From NCBI GenBank assembly GCA_023143095.1, contig JAGLIF010000002.1:62001-126000 (forward strand): 64,000 nt of DNA, in the 5' to 3' direction. The translations under genes were made by a program, and so were the position numbers. A model generated the notes under the pieces. It searched no databases, was not told the origin of the DNA, and was given only the letters and a program-made list of their open reading frames with translations. Numbering within the stretch: the first letter of the stretch is position 1; each line of letters starts with the position of its first letter. Positions 44,955 through 52,915 of the stretch are shown one piece after another. The DNA is from Candidatus Altimarinota bacterium (GTDB taxonomy: Bacteria > Patescibacteriota > Gracilibacteria > UBA4473).

Positions 44955-45823
44955 GATAAAAGTTTTTTTAAGAATTGATTGAATTCGTTGATTTTTGTAA
45001 AGAAATAAGGAGTTCCGTTTTGAACAAGTTGGCGTTGTGCGTAAACACTAAATCCGATGAATAAATCAGCGACTCCTTGTGTCAAAACTTCTAAATCGCT
45101 GGCACCATCGCCAATCATGATAATGTCACCTTGGAGCATTCCAGAACTTCGAAGAGCTTGGATGAGTTTTGGTTTTCCGCCGTTTTGACATAATGGATTT
45201 TCGGTCATAAATCCAGTAACATACCCGTTTTTATTAAATATAAATTGGTTTGCAAAAATTTGTGATGTCGGAATTTTAGTGGATTGAGATAGAGAGACCA
45301 CCCATTCTGAAAATCCTCCAGAGATAATAAAAACGGATTGGCCTTTTTTTTGAAGATCATGAATGCATTTTTGCATTTCAATTTCAATTGATGGACATTG
45401 GTTAAGATAATTTTGAATATCGTTTTTATGTAGTTTTGCGAAATTGAGTCTTTGATTGAGTGATTCACTAAGTGTTATTTTTCCTTCCATTCCTTTTCGG
45501 CAAATGTCTTCAATATATTTTATTTTTTTGTCTTTTTTTGGATCATTTTTGAGTGTAAGTTTGAGGATTTCATCCAGAGTTTCGTGTGGAAAAAGAGTCG
45601 AATCAAAATCGAAGATGAAAGTATTGTATTTATGATTAAGTTTCGGTTTTTTACACTTTTTTAAAAAAACGATAAGGTCGTTTTTTTTGTATCGTCGATG
45701 TTTATTTCCACTGTCTCGTATTGCAGGTAAAATTCCTTGATGATCCCATCTTCGGAGAGTGATAATAGATTTTCCGAGGAAGTATGCAGCTTCTGCTGGA
45801 GAAAGTAATTTTTCTTTATTCAC
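44951..45823 (-). CDS. serB: MerR-type HTH fused to phosphoserine phosphatase
   Basis: 290 residues, GTG start. Residues 7-55 are a MerR/excisionase-type winged HTH (LSPAEAAYFLGKSIITLRRW, HRRYKKNDLIVFLKK). Residues about 66-290 are a HAD phosphatase of SerB type: motif I FDFDST (nucleophile D72, acid D74), KGMEGKITLSESLNQRL, motif II SGGFSEW (S168), K217/K219, motif III GDGASDLEVL (238-247). SerB normally lacks a DNA-binding domain; here it replaces the ACT-type N terminus. All catalytic motifs are intact, so it should dephosphorylate phosphoserine. First gene of serB-serA-serC; a 17-bp inverted repeat and promoter lie immediately upstream. Inferred: enzyme and autorepressor in one. No MerR dimerisation helix is seen; the phosphatase part might dimerise. 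Confidence 0.88.
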   Translation of the reverse strand: MNKEKLLSPAEAAYFLGKSIITLRRWDHQGILPAIRDSGNKHRRYKKNDLIVFLKKCKKPKLNHKYNTFIFDFDSTLFPHETLDEILKLTLKNDPKKDKKIKYIEDICRKGMEGKITLSESLNQRLNFAKLHKNDIQNYLNQCPSIEIEMQKCIHDLQKKGQSVFIISGGFSEWVVSLSQSTKIPTSQIFANQFIFNKNGYVTGFMTENPLCQNGGKPKLIQALRSSGMLQGDIIMIGDGASDLEVLTQGVADLFIGFSVYAQRQLVQNGTPYFFTKINEFNQFLKKLLS

Positions 45824-45825
45824 AT

Positions 45826-45873
45826 TTCAAATCTTATCATTTTTGTTTTCCGTGTCAAATGATAAGGTTTGAA
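45826..45873. promoter_or_regulatory. 17-bp inverted repeat, candidate operator of serB-serA-serC
   Basis: Arms TTCAAATCTTATCATTT (45826-45842) and AAATGATAAGGTTTGAA (45857-45873) match with one mismatch and are separated by 14 bases. The repeat begins 3 bases from the serB start codon. It overlaps both candidate promoters. It would also fold as an RNA hairpin in the leader, so attenuation or start-site masking is an alternative. Confidence 0.7.
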
Positions 45874-45886
45874 TTAATTATCTCAA
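45859..45886 (-). promoter_or_regulatory. Promoter of the serine operon
   Basis: On the minus strand TTGAGA (45881-45886), 16-base spacer, TATCAT (45859-45864); the -10 lies in one arm of the inverted repeat. A second candidate, TTGACA (45853-45858), 16 bases, TAAGAT (45831-45836), would give a nearly leaderless mRNA. Confidence 0.55.
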
Positions 45887-45960
45887 AATTCTTTTTGGTA
45901 GAGGACTATCAAAAAAACGGTCTTTTTTTCATAATAACAAGGAAGACAAAATATTGTAGA

Positions 45961-45979
45961 TCCCGTTTCAATAACGGGA
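45961..45979 (-). terminator. Hairpin between SLH gene and serine operon
   Basis: TCCCGTT and AACGGGA arms with a 5-base loop, downstream of the minus-strand SLH gene. The T run after it is weak, so termination efficiency is uncertain. Confidence 0.4.
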
Positions 45980-45998
45980 AGACAATTTATTTATTAGT

Positions 45999-47159
45999 TT
46001 AATTTCGAATTTCTAAATCAACACCTCCAAACGGAAAGAAACCTACTTTTTTATCTGTATTTGCTGAAATCCATTCAGGAAGATAAAGAACAAATCGAGA
46101 AGAATTTCCTTTTATCCCCTTACCAGAAAGGTTAATTTTAAAGTGAATTTCTTTTTTTTCTCCTACTTTAATTGTATATATTTCATCAAAAGGAATTTTA
46201 ATAATATCATTATCGATAAGAATTTTTTGAGAAACCATAGTTCCATCAATTTCTACCCAGGCATAAAGAAAGTCACTATACAGACCATTGCCGATTCTTC
46301 GGATTTGAAGTTCAGATATTTTCACTGGATTTTTATCGGCTTTAAAAGAAAGTTTTAAGGCACTTACTTCTTGTTGAGCACTAGAGACTGGAATAATTTT
46401 CAGTCCACCAGAAATTTTAGCAATATTGAGAGTCCCTGGATTTTGAGCCATCTGTGGGACAGGAGAATCAGAATTTTCTTCTGTATAAATAAAGGTCTCT
46501 GTTGTTTGAGTTGTTTCTTTTTCTGGGATATTTGTTTCATCAGTATCAATAGAGGAAAGAGTATCTTTTAGTTCGTAAGAAGAAAATTTCCCTGTTTTTT
46601 TCATAAAACGGAAAATTTGTTCTACAATTTCAGAACGAGAGGGGTGATGATTAGGAGTAAAGGAATCATCGTCTGTATTATAAGGAAAGAGTGATTTATT
46701 TTTAAGCACCCGAGTAAATTTGTCGTACCAATTTTTGTCTGTATCTTCTTCAGAAGAGTTGAATCCAAAAGCATTACTAAGAATTTTCGCTGTTTCTGCT
46801 CTATTGATTTTACTTCCTGGACGGAAGGTGCCATCTGGATACCCAGAAAGCCATCCATGGTATTTAGCTGTTTCAGTGTATGAAAAAAACCAATCATCCG
46901 TTTCAATATCTGAAAAGCTAGAATTAAGAGGGATGTATTTTTGAGCGTTTGTAGCAGTTACTAAAATTTTACAAAATTCTGCTCGATTAATTTCATTATC
47001 TGGTCGAAAAGTACCATCTGCATTTCCAGAAATAATATTTCGTTCCACTAATTTTTTTATGGAAAAGGTTGCCCATTTTGGGATTTGTTCTTCATCAGAA
47101 AAATAAGCACTTACTGGATGAATAAAGAGCAAACATAGGAAAAGTGAGATTTTTTTCAT
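45999..47159 (-). CDS. SLH-domain surface protein (386 aa)
   Basis: Signal peptide at residues 1-18 (LLFIHPVSA). Three SLH domains in the N-terminal half: about 25-78 (RNIISGNADGTFRPDNEINR), 82-140 (GWLSGYPDGTFRPGSKINR) and 140-195 (the third is degenerate, FPYNTDDDSFTPNHHPSR). A threonine/glutamate-rich spacer (about 200-235) leads to a C-terminal beta-rich domain (about 245-386) resembling other bacterial surface beta modules but without a family I can name. SLH domains bind cell-wall polymer, here at the N terminus, opposite to the giant protein. It ends 140 bases from the serine operon. Confidence 0.85.
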   Translation of the reverse strand: MKKISLFLCLLFIHPVSAYFSDEEQIPKWATFSIKKLVERNIISGNADGTFRPDNEINRAEFCKILVTATNAQKYIPLNSSFSDIETDDWFFSYTETAKYHGWLSGYPDGTFRPGSKINRAETAKILSNAFGFNSSEEDTDKNWYDKFTRVLKNKSLFPYNTDDDSFTPNHHPSRSEIVEQIFRFMKKTGKFSSYELKDTLSSIDTDETNIPEKETTQTTETFIYTEENSDSPVPQMAQNPGTLNIAKISGGLKIIPVSSAQQEVSALKLSFKADKNPVKISELQIRRIGNGLYSDFLYAWVEIDGTMVSQKILIDNDIIKIPFDEIYTIKVGEKKEIHFKINLSGKGIKGNSSRFVLYLPEWISANTDKKVGFFPFGGVDLEIRN

Positions 47160-47331
47160 TTTTTTATTTTTATAAAGTTCTGATTTAATTGTGTGTGATT
47201 TTTATAAAAATGACAATTTTTTTACATATATAAATTTTTTCTCGGTAAGATTTTTTTTATTAAATTTACCACAATATCTCGTATAGTAAGTGTGGGGATA
47301 TTTACTTATCGGTATTTTTTTATAAAGAAAC

Positions 47332-47880
47332 CTATTCGTTAGAACTTCCAGGAATGATGTTTTCAATCGCAGCCCATTTAGATTTAGTTTCTTCAGGAAC
47401 AATAATTGTTACTTGATCACCAACTTTTGCTCGAAAGAAAGTAACGGATGCATATAAAACATTATAGGTTTTTGAGTCGACTAAGATTTGATATTGAGAA
47501 CCATCTAAAACCAGATGTCCAACAATAAGCTTTCTGGCACAGAGTTCAATTTGTTTATAAACAAAGGCTCCATTTTCAGCAATAGTGAGTTTGAGTTTGT
47601 CACCTTCAATAAGTTTTGATTTAGAAGCATAGTTGGCAGGTACAGGATAAATAATGCCTTCACCATCAATCATATTTTGACCATCGAAAATACCTTCAAT
47701 AATACCAGTTTTTTCTTGGATTGAATTTAAAGTGGTTTCTTGTGCTAAGTTTTTTGCTTTATTTGTTTCGGCACCAATCTTTTTAGCGAGTTTTTCAGAC
47801 CATTTTTGAGCGGCAGAAATGGAGGTTTGGGCAGATTCAATTGATTCGTGGATTTTGAGAATGAGTTCTTTTTCGTTCAT
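47332..47880 (-). CDS. Conserved-looking hypothetical cytoplasmic protein
   Basis: 182 residues, no signal peptide. Residues 1-60 are helical and probably coiled (IESAQTSISAAQKWSEKLAKK). Residues about 60-115 form a beta domain (IIEGIFDGQNMIDGEGIIYPVPANYASKS in parts: IFDGQNMIDG, YPVPANYASKSKL, DKLKLTIAENGAFVYKQIEL), and about 115-172 a second beta segment (RAKVGDQVTIIVP). I recognise no family; the GDxV(T/K)I-type loop is generic. The gene is alone on its strand, divergent from the small gene at 48020. Confidence 0.55.
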   Translation of the reverse strand: MNEKELILKIHESIESAQTSISAAQKWSEKLAKKIGAETNKAKNLAQETTLNSIQEKTGIIEGIFDGQNMIDGEGIIYPVPANYASKSKLIEGDKLKLTIAENGAFVYKQIELCARKLIVGHLVLDGSQYQILVDSKTYNVLYASVTFFRAKVGDQVTIIVPEETKSKWAAIENIIPGSSNE

Positions 47881-47994
47881 AAATTATTTTTGTTTTGATT
47901 TCATTAGTTTCTTTTCGGAAAAACCAATTCACCAATTCTACCATAAAAAAAATATATTTTCAAACCTTTTTGGCTTTAAATTTTTGCTTTTAAG

Positions 47995-48000
47995 TATAAT
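47995..48000 (+). promoter_or_regulatory. -10 box upstream of the 56-aa protein and Dsb gene
   Basis: Perfect TATAAT 20 bases before ATG 48020. No good -35 at 17 bases; TTGGCT at 47970 would need a 19-base spacer. Confidence 0.4.
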
Positions 48001-48019
48001 TTTTATAAGCTCTTTATCG

Positions 48020-48190
48020 ATGATAAAAATTGTTGTTGCTCTCGGAGTTTTTTGTTCTGGTCTTTTCGCAGGAGGATTTGGAAGTGTTCTTTTTGGACAG
48101 AAGAATATTGAAATAGATCCGTTAGAGATAGTTCAAAGTGCAAGGCAAAATCAGTTAGCATCTGCGGGTAGTGGGTCTTGTGGTAATTAA
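48020..48190 (+). CDS. Small membrane protein with C-terminal cysteine
   Basis: 56 residues from ATG 48020; a longer frame from 47819 is rejected because it overlaps the divergent gene and runs upstream of a TATAAT box. Residues 2-25 are a transmembrane helix or uncleaved signal (VVALGVFCSGLFAGGFGSVLF), then a short soluble tail of about 30 residues ending SGSCGN. It sits 16 bases before the Dsb-like gene and probably shares its transcript. Role unknown; a redox substrate or partner of the Dsb-like protein is one idea because of the lone tail cysteine. Confidence 0.5.
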   Translation: MIKIVVALGVFCSGLFAGGFGSVLFGQKNIEIDPLEIVQSARQNQLASAGSGSCGN

Positions 48191-48206
48191 TTAATTTTTT
48201 ATTAAA

Positions 48207-49346
48207 ATGTCGAAAAAAATATTGGAACAACTAACGAAAAAAAAATATTCAGAAAAAGAGAAATCTATTTCGCTCATAGTGATTATTATATTTTTGACAG
48301 GGGCACTGATTGGTAGTTTTTATAAAAATGTTTTAGTAAGTAGTGTTTTTGCGGAAAATAAAAAAATTATTCAATCTGGAGGAAATACATATGTATCTGT
48401 AAAAAATTTAACAGAAGACTTTTTAGTGGAATTAGATAAATCACAAGAATTTGTTGTTTATAGTGGAAAGACTTGGATTCCAGTAGATGGAAGTCCGATT
48501 GAGACTTTGGTTGTAAACGATGTAACTTGTAGTTCTTGTATTACCACGCAGGAGATAATGTCGTTGCGTCAGAATATCACACCAGCACTTTTGGTGCGAA
48601 CGGTTGATATAAATTCTGCAGAAGGAAAAGAATTGATTGAAAAATTTGAAATAAAAACGATTCCTAAATTTATATTAGGAGCGGGGATTGAGAACTTTAA
48701 AGCAAAAGATGGTTCTTTTTTTGTGAAAAATGTAAAAGAAGTTTTAATACAGAAAGATAATCTTTATCTTGTTGATTCAGCTAAAGTTGGTTTTAGTCCT
48801 AAAAAGTTTTTGGAATTACCTACTTTTGTAGATATGGATACAGAACCACGAAATGGAAGAGGAAAGGTTCGTGTTGTTGAATTTACAGATTTTCAGTGTC
48901 CTTATTCAAAAAGACTTCATGATCAAAACAAAGATTTAATTGCAAGACTTGTGGCAGAAGGAAAAATAGAACATATTTTGAAAGATTTTCCATTGGGGTT
49001 TCATCAGGAATCACCAGCTGCACATCAAGCTGCAAATTGTGTGTTAAAATTAGGAGGAGATCGTAAATATTGGGAAATGCAAGATAAGATTTTTGTTACG
49101 CAAAATGAATGGTCTGGGAAAGGCGAAATGGCTTTGATACATTTTACTACACTAGCGAAATCTTTAGGAGAGGATATACAAGAGTGTATGAATGATGAAT
49201 CTATCAAAGCAGAAATTGTTGGTGATTTAGCGGAGGGACAACAATATGGGGTAAGAGGAACACCAGCACTTTTTATAGGAACGAGTATTATGCCAGGAGC
49301 AATTGGTCCAGATGTTTTGGAAGCATCTGTAGAGGCACAATTATAA
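48207..49346 (+). CDS. Membrane-anchored two-domain thioredoxin/DsbA-like protein
   Basis: 379 residues. TM helix at 21-40, then a short variable region. Domain 1 (about 95-190) is thioredoxin-like with C108-S-S-C111 and the cis-Pro loop TIPKF at about 151. Domain 2 (about 205-375) is DsbA/DsbG-like (VVEFTDFQCPYSKRLHDQ) with C231-P-Y-S234 and the cis-Pro loop VRGTPALFIG. The usual second active-site cysteine of domain 2 is serine. Family members oxidise or isomerise disulfides outside the membrane; the SS-C/S pair suggests relay or isomerase-like activity. It probably works on cysteine-containing exported proteins. Position after the 56-aa protein suggests one operon. Confidence 0.85.
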   Translation: MSKKILEQLTKKKYSEKEKSISLIVIIIFLTGALIGSFYKNVLVSSVFAENKKIIQSGGNTYVSVKNLTEDFLVELDKSQEFVVYSGKTWIPVDGSPIETLVVNDVTCSSCITTQEIMSLRQNITPALLVRTVDINSAEGKELIEKFEIKTIPKFILGAGIENFKAKDGSFFVKNVKEVLIQKDNLYLVDSAKVGFSPKKFLELPTFVDMDTEPRNGRGKVRVVEFTDFQCPYSKRLHDQNKDLIARLVAEGKIEHILKDFPLGFHQESPAAHQAANCVLKLGGDRKYWEMQDKIFVTQNEWSGKGEMALIHFTTLAKSLGEDIQECMNDESIKAEIVGDLAEGQQYGVRGTPALFIGTSIMPGAIGPDVLEASVEAQL

Positions 49347-49531
49347 AGAAAATTATTCCATACATTATTTTTTCTAGTTCAACTTAAGAACACAAAAATA
49401 AATTTCTGCGAAATCAAGAATGCGTGTTAGGACTAGAGTATAATTAATATTTTACAGGGTCTTCTTCGAATCTTTTGTTTTTTTTTATCATTTGTTTAAA
49501 ATTTGCTTGTATTTTTTAATTTTCAAATTCT

Positions 49532-50902
49532 ATGTTGGTAACTATGGATAAAATTGTTGGATGGTCAAAACGCAAGGGATTTATATTTCCTGGTTCTGAA
49601 ATATATGGCGGTTTTGGAAATTCTTATACATATGGTCCTTATGGATCGGAATTGAAAAATAATATAAAAGCTTATTGGTGGAAACGGTTCATACATGAAA
49701 GGGAAGATATGACGGGAATTGATGGGGACATAATTCTTCATCCGCGAACTTGGGAAGCATCAGGACATGTTGAAGGATTTAATGATCAACAGGTAGATTG
49801 TAAGGAGTGTAAGACACGAATGCGAGCGGATCACCTAGTAGAAGATGCATTGGGTGTGGATTGTGAAGGTTTGCCAGATGAGGAAGTTTCAAAACTTATT
49901 AAAGATAATAATATAAAATGTTCAAAGTGTGGATCTGAAAATCTTACAGAAGTACGAAAATTCAATCTCATGTTTCAGACACAGATGGCAAAAGTAGGGG
50001 AGAATTCAACGGCTTATCTTCGTCCAGAAACAGCACAGGCTATATTCTTAGAATTTAAAAATGTGTTGGATTCTACGCGTTTAAAATTTCCTTTTGGGAT
50101 TGGGCAGATTGGAAAAGCTTTTCGAAATGAAATAACACCTGGAAACTTTATTTTTAGACGGTTGGAGTTTGAACAGATGGAAATAGAATATTTTATTAGA
50201 GAAGAAGATTGGGAAGAATTGTTTGTTATGTGGCAAAAAGAAATGAAAGCTTGGTGTGATGAGATTGGGTTGAGTCGAGATAAATGTCATGATCTTGAAC
50301 ACGATAAAGAAAAATTATCACATTATTCTAAACGAACAGTTGATATTGAATATGATTTTCCATTTGGAAAGAAAGAATTATATGGATTGGCGTATCGAAC
50401 AAATTTTGATTTATCACAGCATGAGAAATTTTCAGGTAAGAAACTGCGATATAGAGATTCTGAAACGAATGAAGAATTTGTACCGCATGTATTAGAACCT
50501 ACTTTTGGGGTGGATCGGACGGTTTTAGCGGTGATTTGTGATGCTTATAATGAAGAATCTTTGGAAGATGGGACATCAAGAGTTGTTTTAAAATTTGTTC
50601 CAAAACTTGCTCCAGTGAAAGTGGCGGTGTTGCCTTTGATGAAAAAGGACGGATTACCGAAAAAAGCACAAGAAGTATTTAAAAAAGTAAAAGTTTTTGG
50701 AAATTGTGAGATGGATATTTCTGGGACAATTGGGAAACGATATCGACGACAAGATGAAGTAGGAACACCCGTATGTGTAACTATCGATTATGACACACTT
50801 GAGGATGAATCAGTAACAATCCGAGATCGGGATACCATGGAACAAAAAAGAGTGAAGATTTCAGAACTATTGAATATATTGGGAGAAAGTTATTTTAATT
50901 AG
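49532..50902 (+). CDS. glyS: Glycyl-tRNA synthetase (single-chain, alpha2 type)
   Basis: Charges tRNA-Gly. 456 residues, the single-chain class II form (not the alpha2beta2 form). KRKGFIFPGSEIYGG and SYTYGPYGSELKNN start the catalytic core; CKECKTRMRADHL and CSKCGSENLTE form a zinc-binding insertion; FRNEITPGNFIFRRLEFEQME is motif 2 (quoted in parts: FRNEITPGNF, RRLEFEQME); GVDRTVLAVI is motif 3; a C-terminal anticodon-binding domain follows. The start MLVTM has a second ATG four codons later. Not adjacent to other tRNA synthesis genes except trpS downstream. Confidence 0.96.
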   Translation: MLVTMDKIVGWSKRKGFIFPGSEIYGGFGNSYTYGPYGSELKNNIKAYWWKRFIHEREDMTGIDGDIILHPRTWEASGHVEGFNDQQVDCKECKTRMRADHLVEDALGVDCEGLPDEEVSKLIKDNNIKCSKCGSENLTEVRKFNLMFQTQMAKVGENSTAYLRPETAQAIFLEFKNVLDSTRLKFPFGIGQIGKAFRNEITPGNFIFRRLEFEQMEIEYFIREEDWEELFVMWQKEMKAWCDEIGLSRDKCHDLEHDKEKLSHYSKRTVDIEYDFPFGKKELYGLAYRTNFDLSQHEKFSGKKLRYRDSETNEEFVPHVLEPTFGVDRTVLAVICDAYNEESLEDGTSRVVLKFVPKLAPVKVAVLPLMKKDGLPKKAQEVFKKVKVFGNCEMDISGTIGKRYRRQDEVGTPVCVTIDYDTLEDESVTIRDRDTMEQKRVKISELLNILGESYFN

Positions 50903-50967
50903 GAAAATAGATTCCAGTTTTTGCATGAATGAGTGGATAGGTGGTAAGAATGAGGATAGAGAGATAG

Positions 50968-50986
50968 GTTTATTAGTGTTTTCTTA
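50968..50986 (-). repeat. Dispersed repeat end upstream of trpS
   Basis: On the minus strand TTAAGAAAACACTAATAAA, identical to the left end of the complete copy at 30393 over these bases. Confidence 0.6.
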
Positions 50987-50996
50987 AAAAACAATT

Positions 50997-51983
50997 ATGG
51001 CACGAATATTAACGGGATTGCAATCGAGTGGAGATCCACATATAGGCAACTATTTTGGGATGATAAAACCAGCTTTAAAATTGCAGGATATGGGGAAACA
51101 TGAGTGTTTTTATTTTATTGCGGATTTGCATAGCTTTACTTCCAATAAAGATGGGAAACTTTTTGCACAAAATCAAAAAAATTGTGTTTTGGATTGGCTA
51201 GCTTTGGGTATTGATCCGGAAAAGTCGGTTTTTTATCGTCAGTCTGACATTCGGGCACATACGGAGATGATGTGGTACTTGTTGTGTTTTACTCCGATGG
51301 GATTACTGGAGCGAGCACATTCTTTTAAAGACAAGAAAGCGAATGGAATGGAGACGAATGTGGGTCTTTTTACCTATCCGATGCTTATGACAGCTGATAT
51401 TTTGCTCTATGATGCAGAGATTATTCCTGTTGGGAAAGACCAAAAACAACATGTAGAAATGGCGCGAGATATAGCTCAAAAAATGAATCATCATTTTAAT
51501 TCGGAATTGTTTGTGCTGCCAGAACCACAGATTGAAGAGCTTGTGCAAACGATTGAGGGGGTGGATGGACAGAAAATGTCTAAGTCTTATGGAAATACAA
51601 TTCCGATTTTTGGAACAGAGAAAGAAATAAAAAAGAAGGTGATGTCGATTCAGACGCAAACTGTGAAGCTTGGTGATCCTATTGACCCAGCGCTTTGTAG
51701 AGTTTTCGCTTTTCATAAACTTTTTGAAAATCCAAATTTAGTGAAGTTAGAAAATCAATATCGAAATGGAGAAATTGGTTTTGGAGATAGCAAAAAACAA
51801 TTATTTGAATTAATTTGGGAATATTTTGCATCTGCTCGTGCAAGGCGTAAAAAATTAGAAAAAGATGATGCTGAAATAGAAAAGATACTTCGAAAAGGGG
51901 CAGAAAAGGCTTTTTGTATAGCGGAAATGAAACTCGAAAAAATTCGAAAGAAGTTTGGGTTAGAAGGAAAACATCTGATTTAA
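50997..51983 (+). CDS. trpS: Tryptophanyl-tRNA synthetase
   Basis: Class I synthetase charging tRNA-Trp. 328 residues, normal. The HIGH-like motif is PHIGNYFGMI near residue 17, YFIADLHSFT and MTADILLYDAEIIPVGKDQKQH in parts (TADILLY, VGKDQKQH) follow, and the KMSKS motif is intact (GQKMSKSYGNTI). The C terminus is short and basic. A copy of the dispersed repeat end lies directly before it. It precedes the sortase gene by 94 bases. Confidence 0.96.
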   Translation: MARILTGLQSSGDPHIGNYFGMIKPALKLQDMGKHECFYFIADLHSFTSNKDGKLFAQNQKNCVLDWLALGIDPEKSVFYRQSDIRAHTEMMWYLLCFTPMGLLERAHSFKDKKANGMETNVGLFTYPMLMTADILLYDAEIIPVGKDQKQHVEMARDIAQKMNHHFNSELFVLPEPQIEELVQTIEGVDGQKMSKSYGNTIPIFGTEKEIKKKVMSIQTQTVKLGDPIDPALCRVFAFHKLFENPNLVKLENQYRNGEIGFGDSKKQLFELIWEYFASARARRKKLEKDDAEIEKILRKGAEKAFCIAEMKLEKIRKKFGLEGKHLI

Positions 51984-52023
51984 TAAAAAAAAACAAAATC
52001 AGTTTATAGGCAACTCTACTCGA

Positions 52024-52052
52024 TTGAGTAAAGGATTATTTTATGATACAAT
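52024..52052 (+). promoter_or_regulatory. Promoter of the sortase gene
   Basis: TTGAGT (52024-52029), 17-base spacer, TACAAT (52047-52052). The TTG at 52024, which could look like a start codon, is the -35 box. Confidence 0.55.
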
Positions 52053-52077
52053 GCTCGGATTTTTTGTTTTATTTAAA

Positions 52078-52863
52078 ATGTCTGAGTTTAAATTTGAGAA
52101 TTTGGAGAAGAAAAATCCTTTATGGAAGGATATTTTTATGTTTTGTTTGACAGTGGTAGGTGTTTGGGGAGGTACACATCTGATTTTAAATTATGATGCA
52201 TATGCACAAATAGTTGGGTTTGAATACAAAACACTTCAGACTTCGGTTATTTCTGATCTTGAAAAAATGCGCAAGATAGAAGTTACTGCGAAACAACCAG
52301 AAGAGACAAAAACAGTTGAATTAAAAAAAGTAAAACGATCAGAAGTTTCATTTAAAATAAAGAAATTAAAAGAAAAAAATTATGCAAAACAGGTTTTTAA
52401 AAATATGCCAGTATATCCTTCAGACAATAGACTTTATATTCCACGGATTTGGAAAAATGTTCCATTGATAGCTGTTCCAAATCACAAAAATTGGAAACAA
52501 TTGGAAAAGAATATACAGAATGGATTACAAAAAGGAGTAGTAATTCATCCTATTTCAAAAGATCCAGGTAATTTTGGAAACTTTTTTGTTACTGGACATT
52601 CTTCTTATTATGCATGGGATAATGGACGATTTAAAGATGTTTTTGCCCTTTTACATGAAGTAAAAGTAGGGGATTTGGTGGAGGTTTATTGGGAAGGAAA
52701 AAAATATGAATACAAAATACGAGAATCAAAAGTGGTTTCTCCAACAGAGGTTTCGGTACTCAATCAACCAAAGGATCGGGCAATTCTAACATTGATGACT
52801 TGTACGCCCGTAGGGATGAATACCAATAGATTGATTTTGATTGGAGACTTGAAAAATAATTAG
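52078..52863 (+). CDS. Sortase (class E/D-like transpeptidase)
   Basis: Cysteine transpeptidase that attaches LPxTG-type proteins to the envelope. ATG 52078 (MSEFKFEN) gives 261 residues; an upstream TTG lies in the promoter. One TM helix (about 20-40) anchors it, a charged linker follows, and the catalytic domain covers about 115-261. The histidine is H174 in TGHSSYY, the cysteine C242 in LMTCTPVG and the arginine R251 in NRLIL. The TCTPVGxxxxRL pattern is close to class D/E. A candidate substrate ending LPQSGP is at 31267. No other sortase-like gene is seen. Stop is convergent with a neighbour, 20 bases apart. Confidence 0.92.
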   Translation: MSEFKFENLEKKNPLWKDIFMFCLTVVGVWGGTHLILNYDAYAQIVGFEYKTLQTSVISDLEKMRKIEVTAKQPEETKTVELKKVKRSEVSFKIKKLKEKNYAKQVFKNMPVYPSDNRLYIPRIWKNVPLIAVPNHKNWKQLEKNIQNGLQKGVVIHPISKDPGNFGNFFVTGHSSYYAWDNGRFKDVFALLHEVKVGDLVEVYWEGKKYEYKIRESKVVSPTEVSVLNQPKDRAILTLMTCTPVGMNTNRLILIGDLKNN

Positions 52864-52883
52864 TCTAAAATTTTATTGAAAGA

Positions 52884-52915
52884 TTATTTTTTGTTTTTTT
52901 TCAGTATTTCCTTAA
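52884..52915 (-). repeat. Dispersed repeat at the 3' end of the unknown 180-aa gene
   Basis: On the minus strand TTAAGGAAATACTGAAAAAA leads into the stop codon; it encodes the C-terminal KEILKKNKK. Confidence 0.65.

Noticed and set aside
45823-45998. T-box or serine-sensing leader in front of the serine operon
   Set aside because: No T-box consensus (AGGGTGGNACCGCG-like) is present; the only structure is the 17-bp inverted repeat.
51303-51716. 137-codon frame on the minus strand
   Set aside because: Antisense to trpS; no motif.
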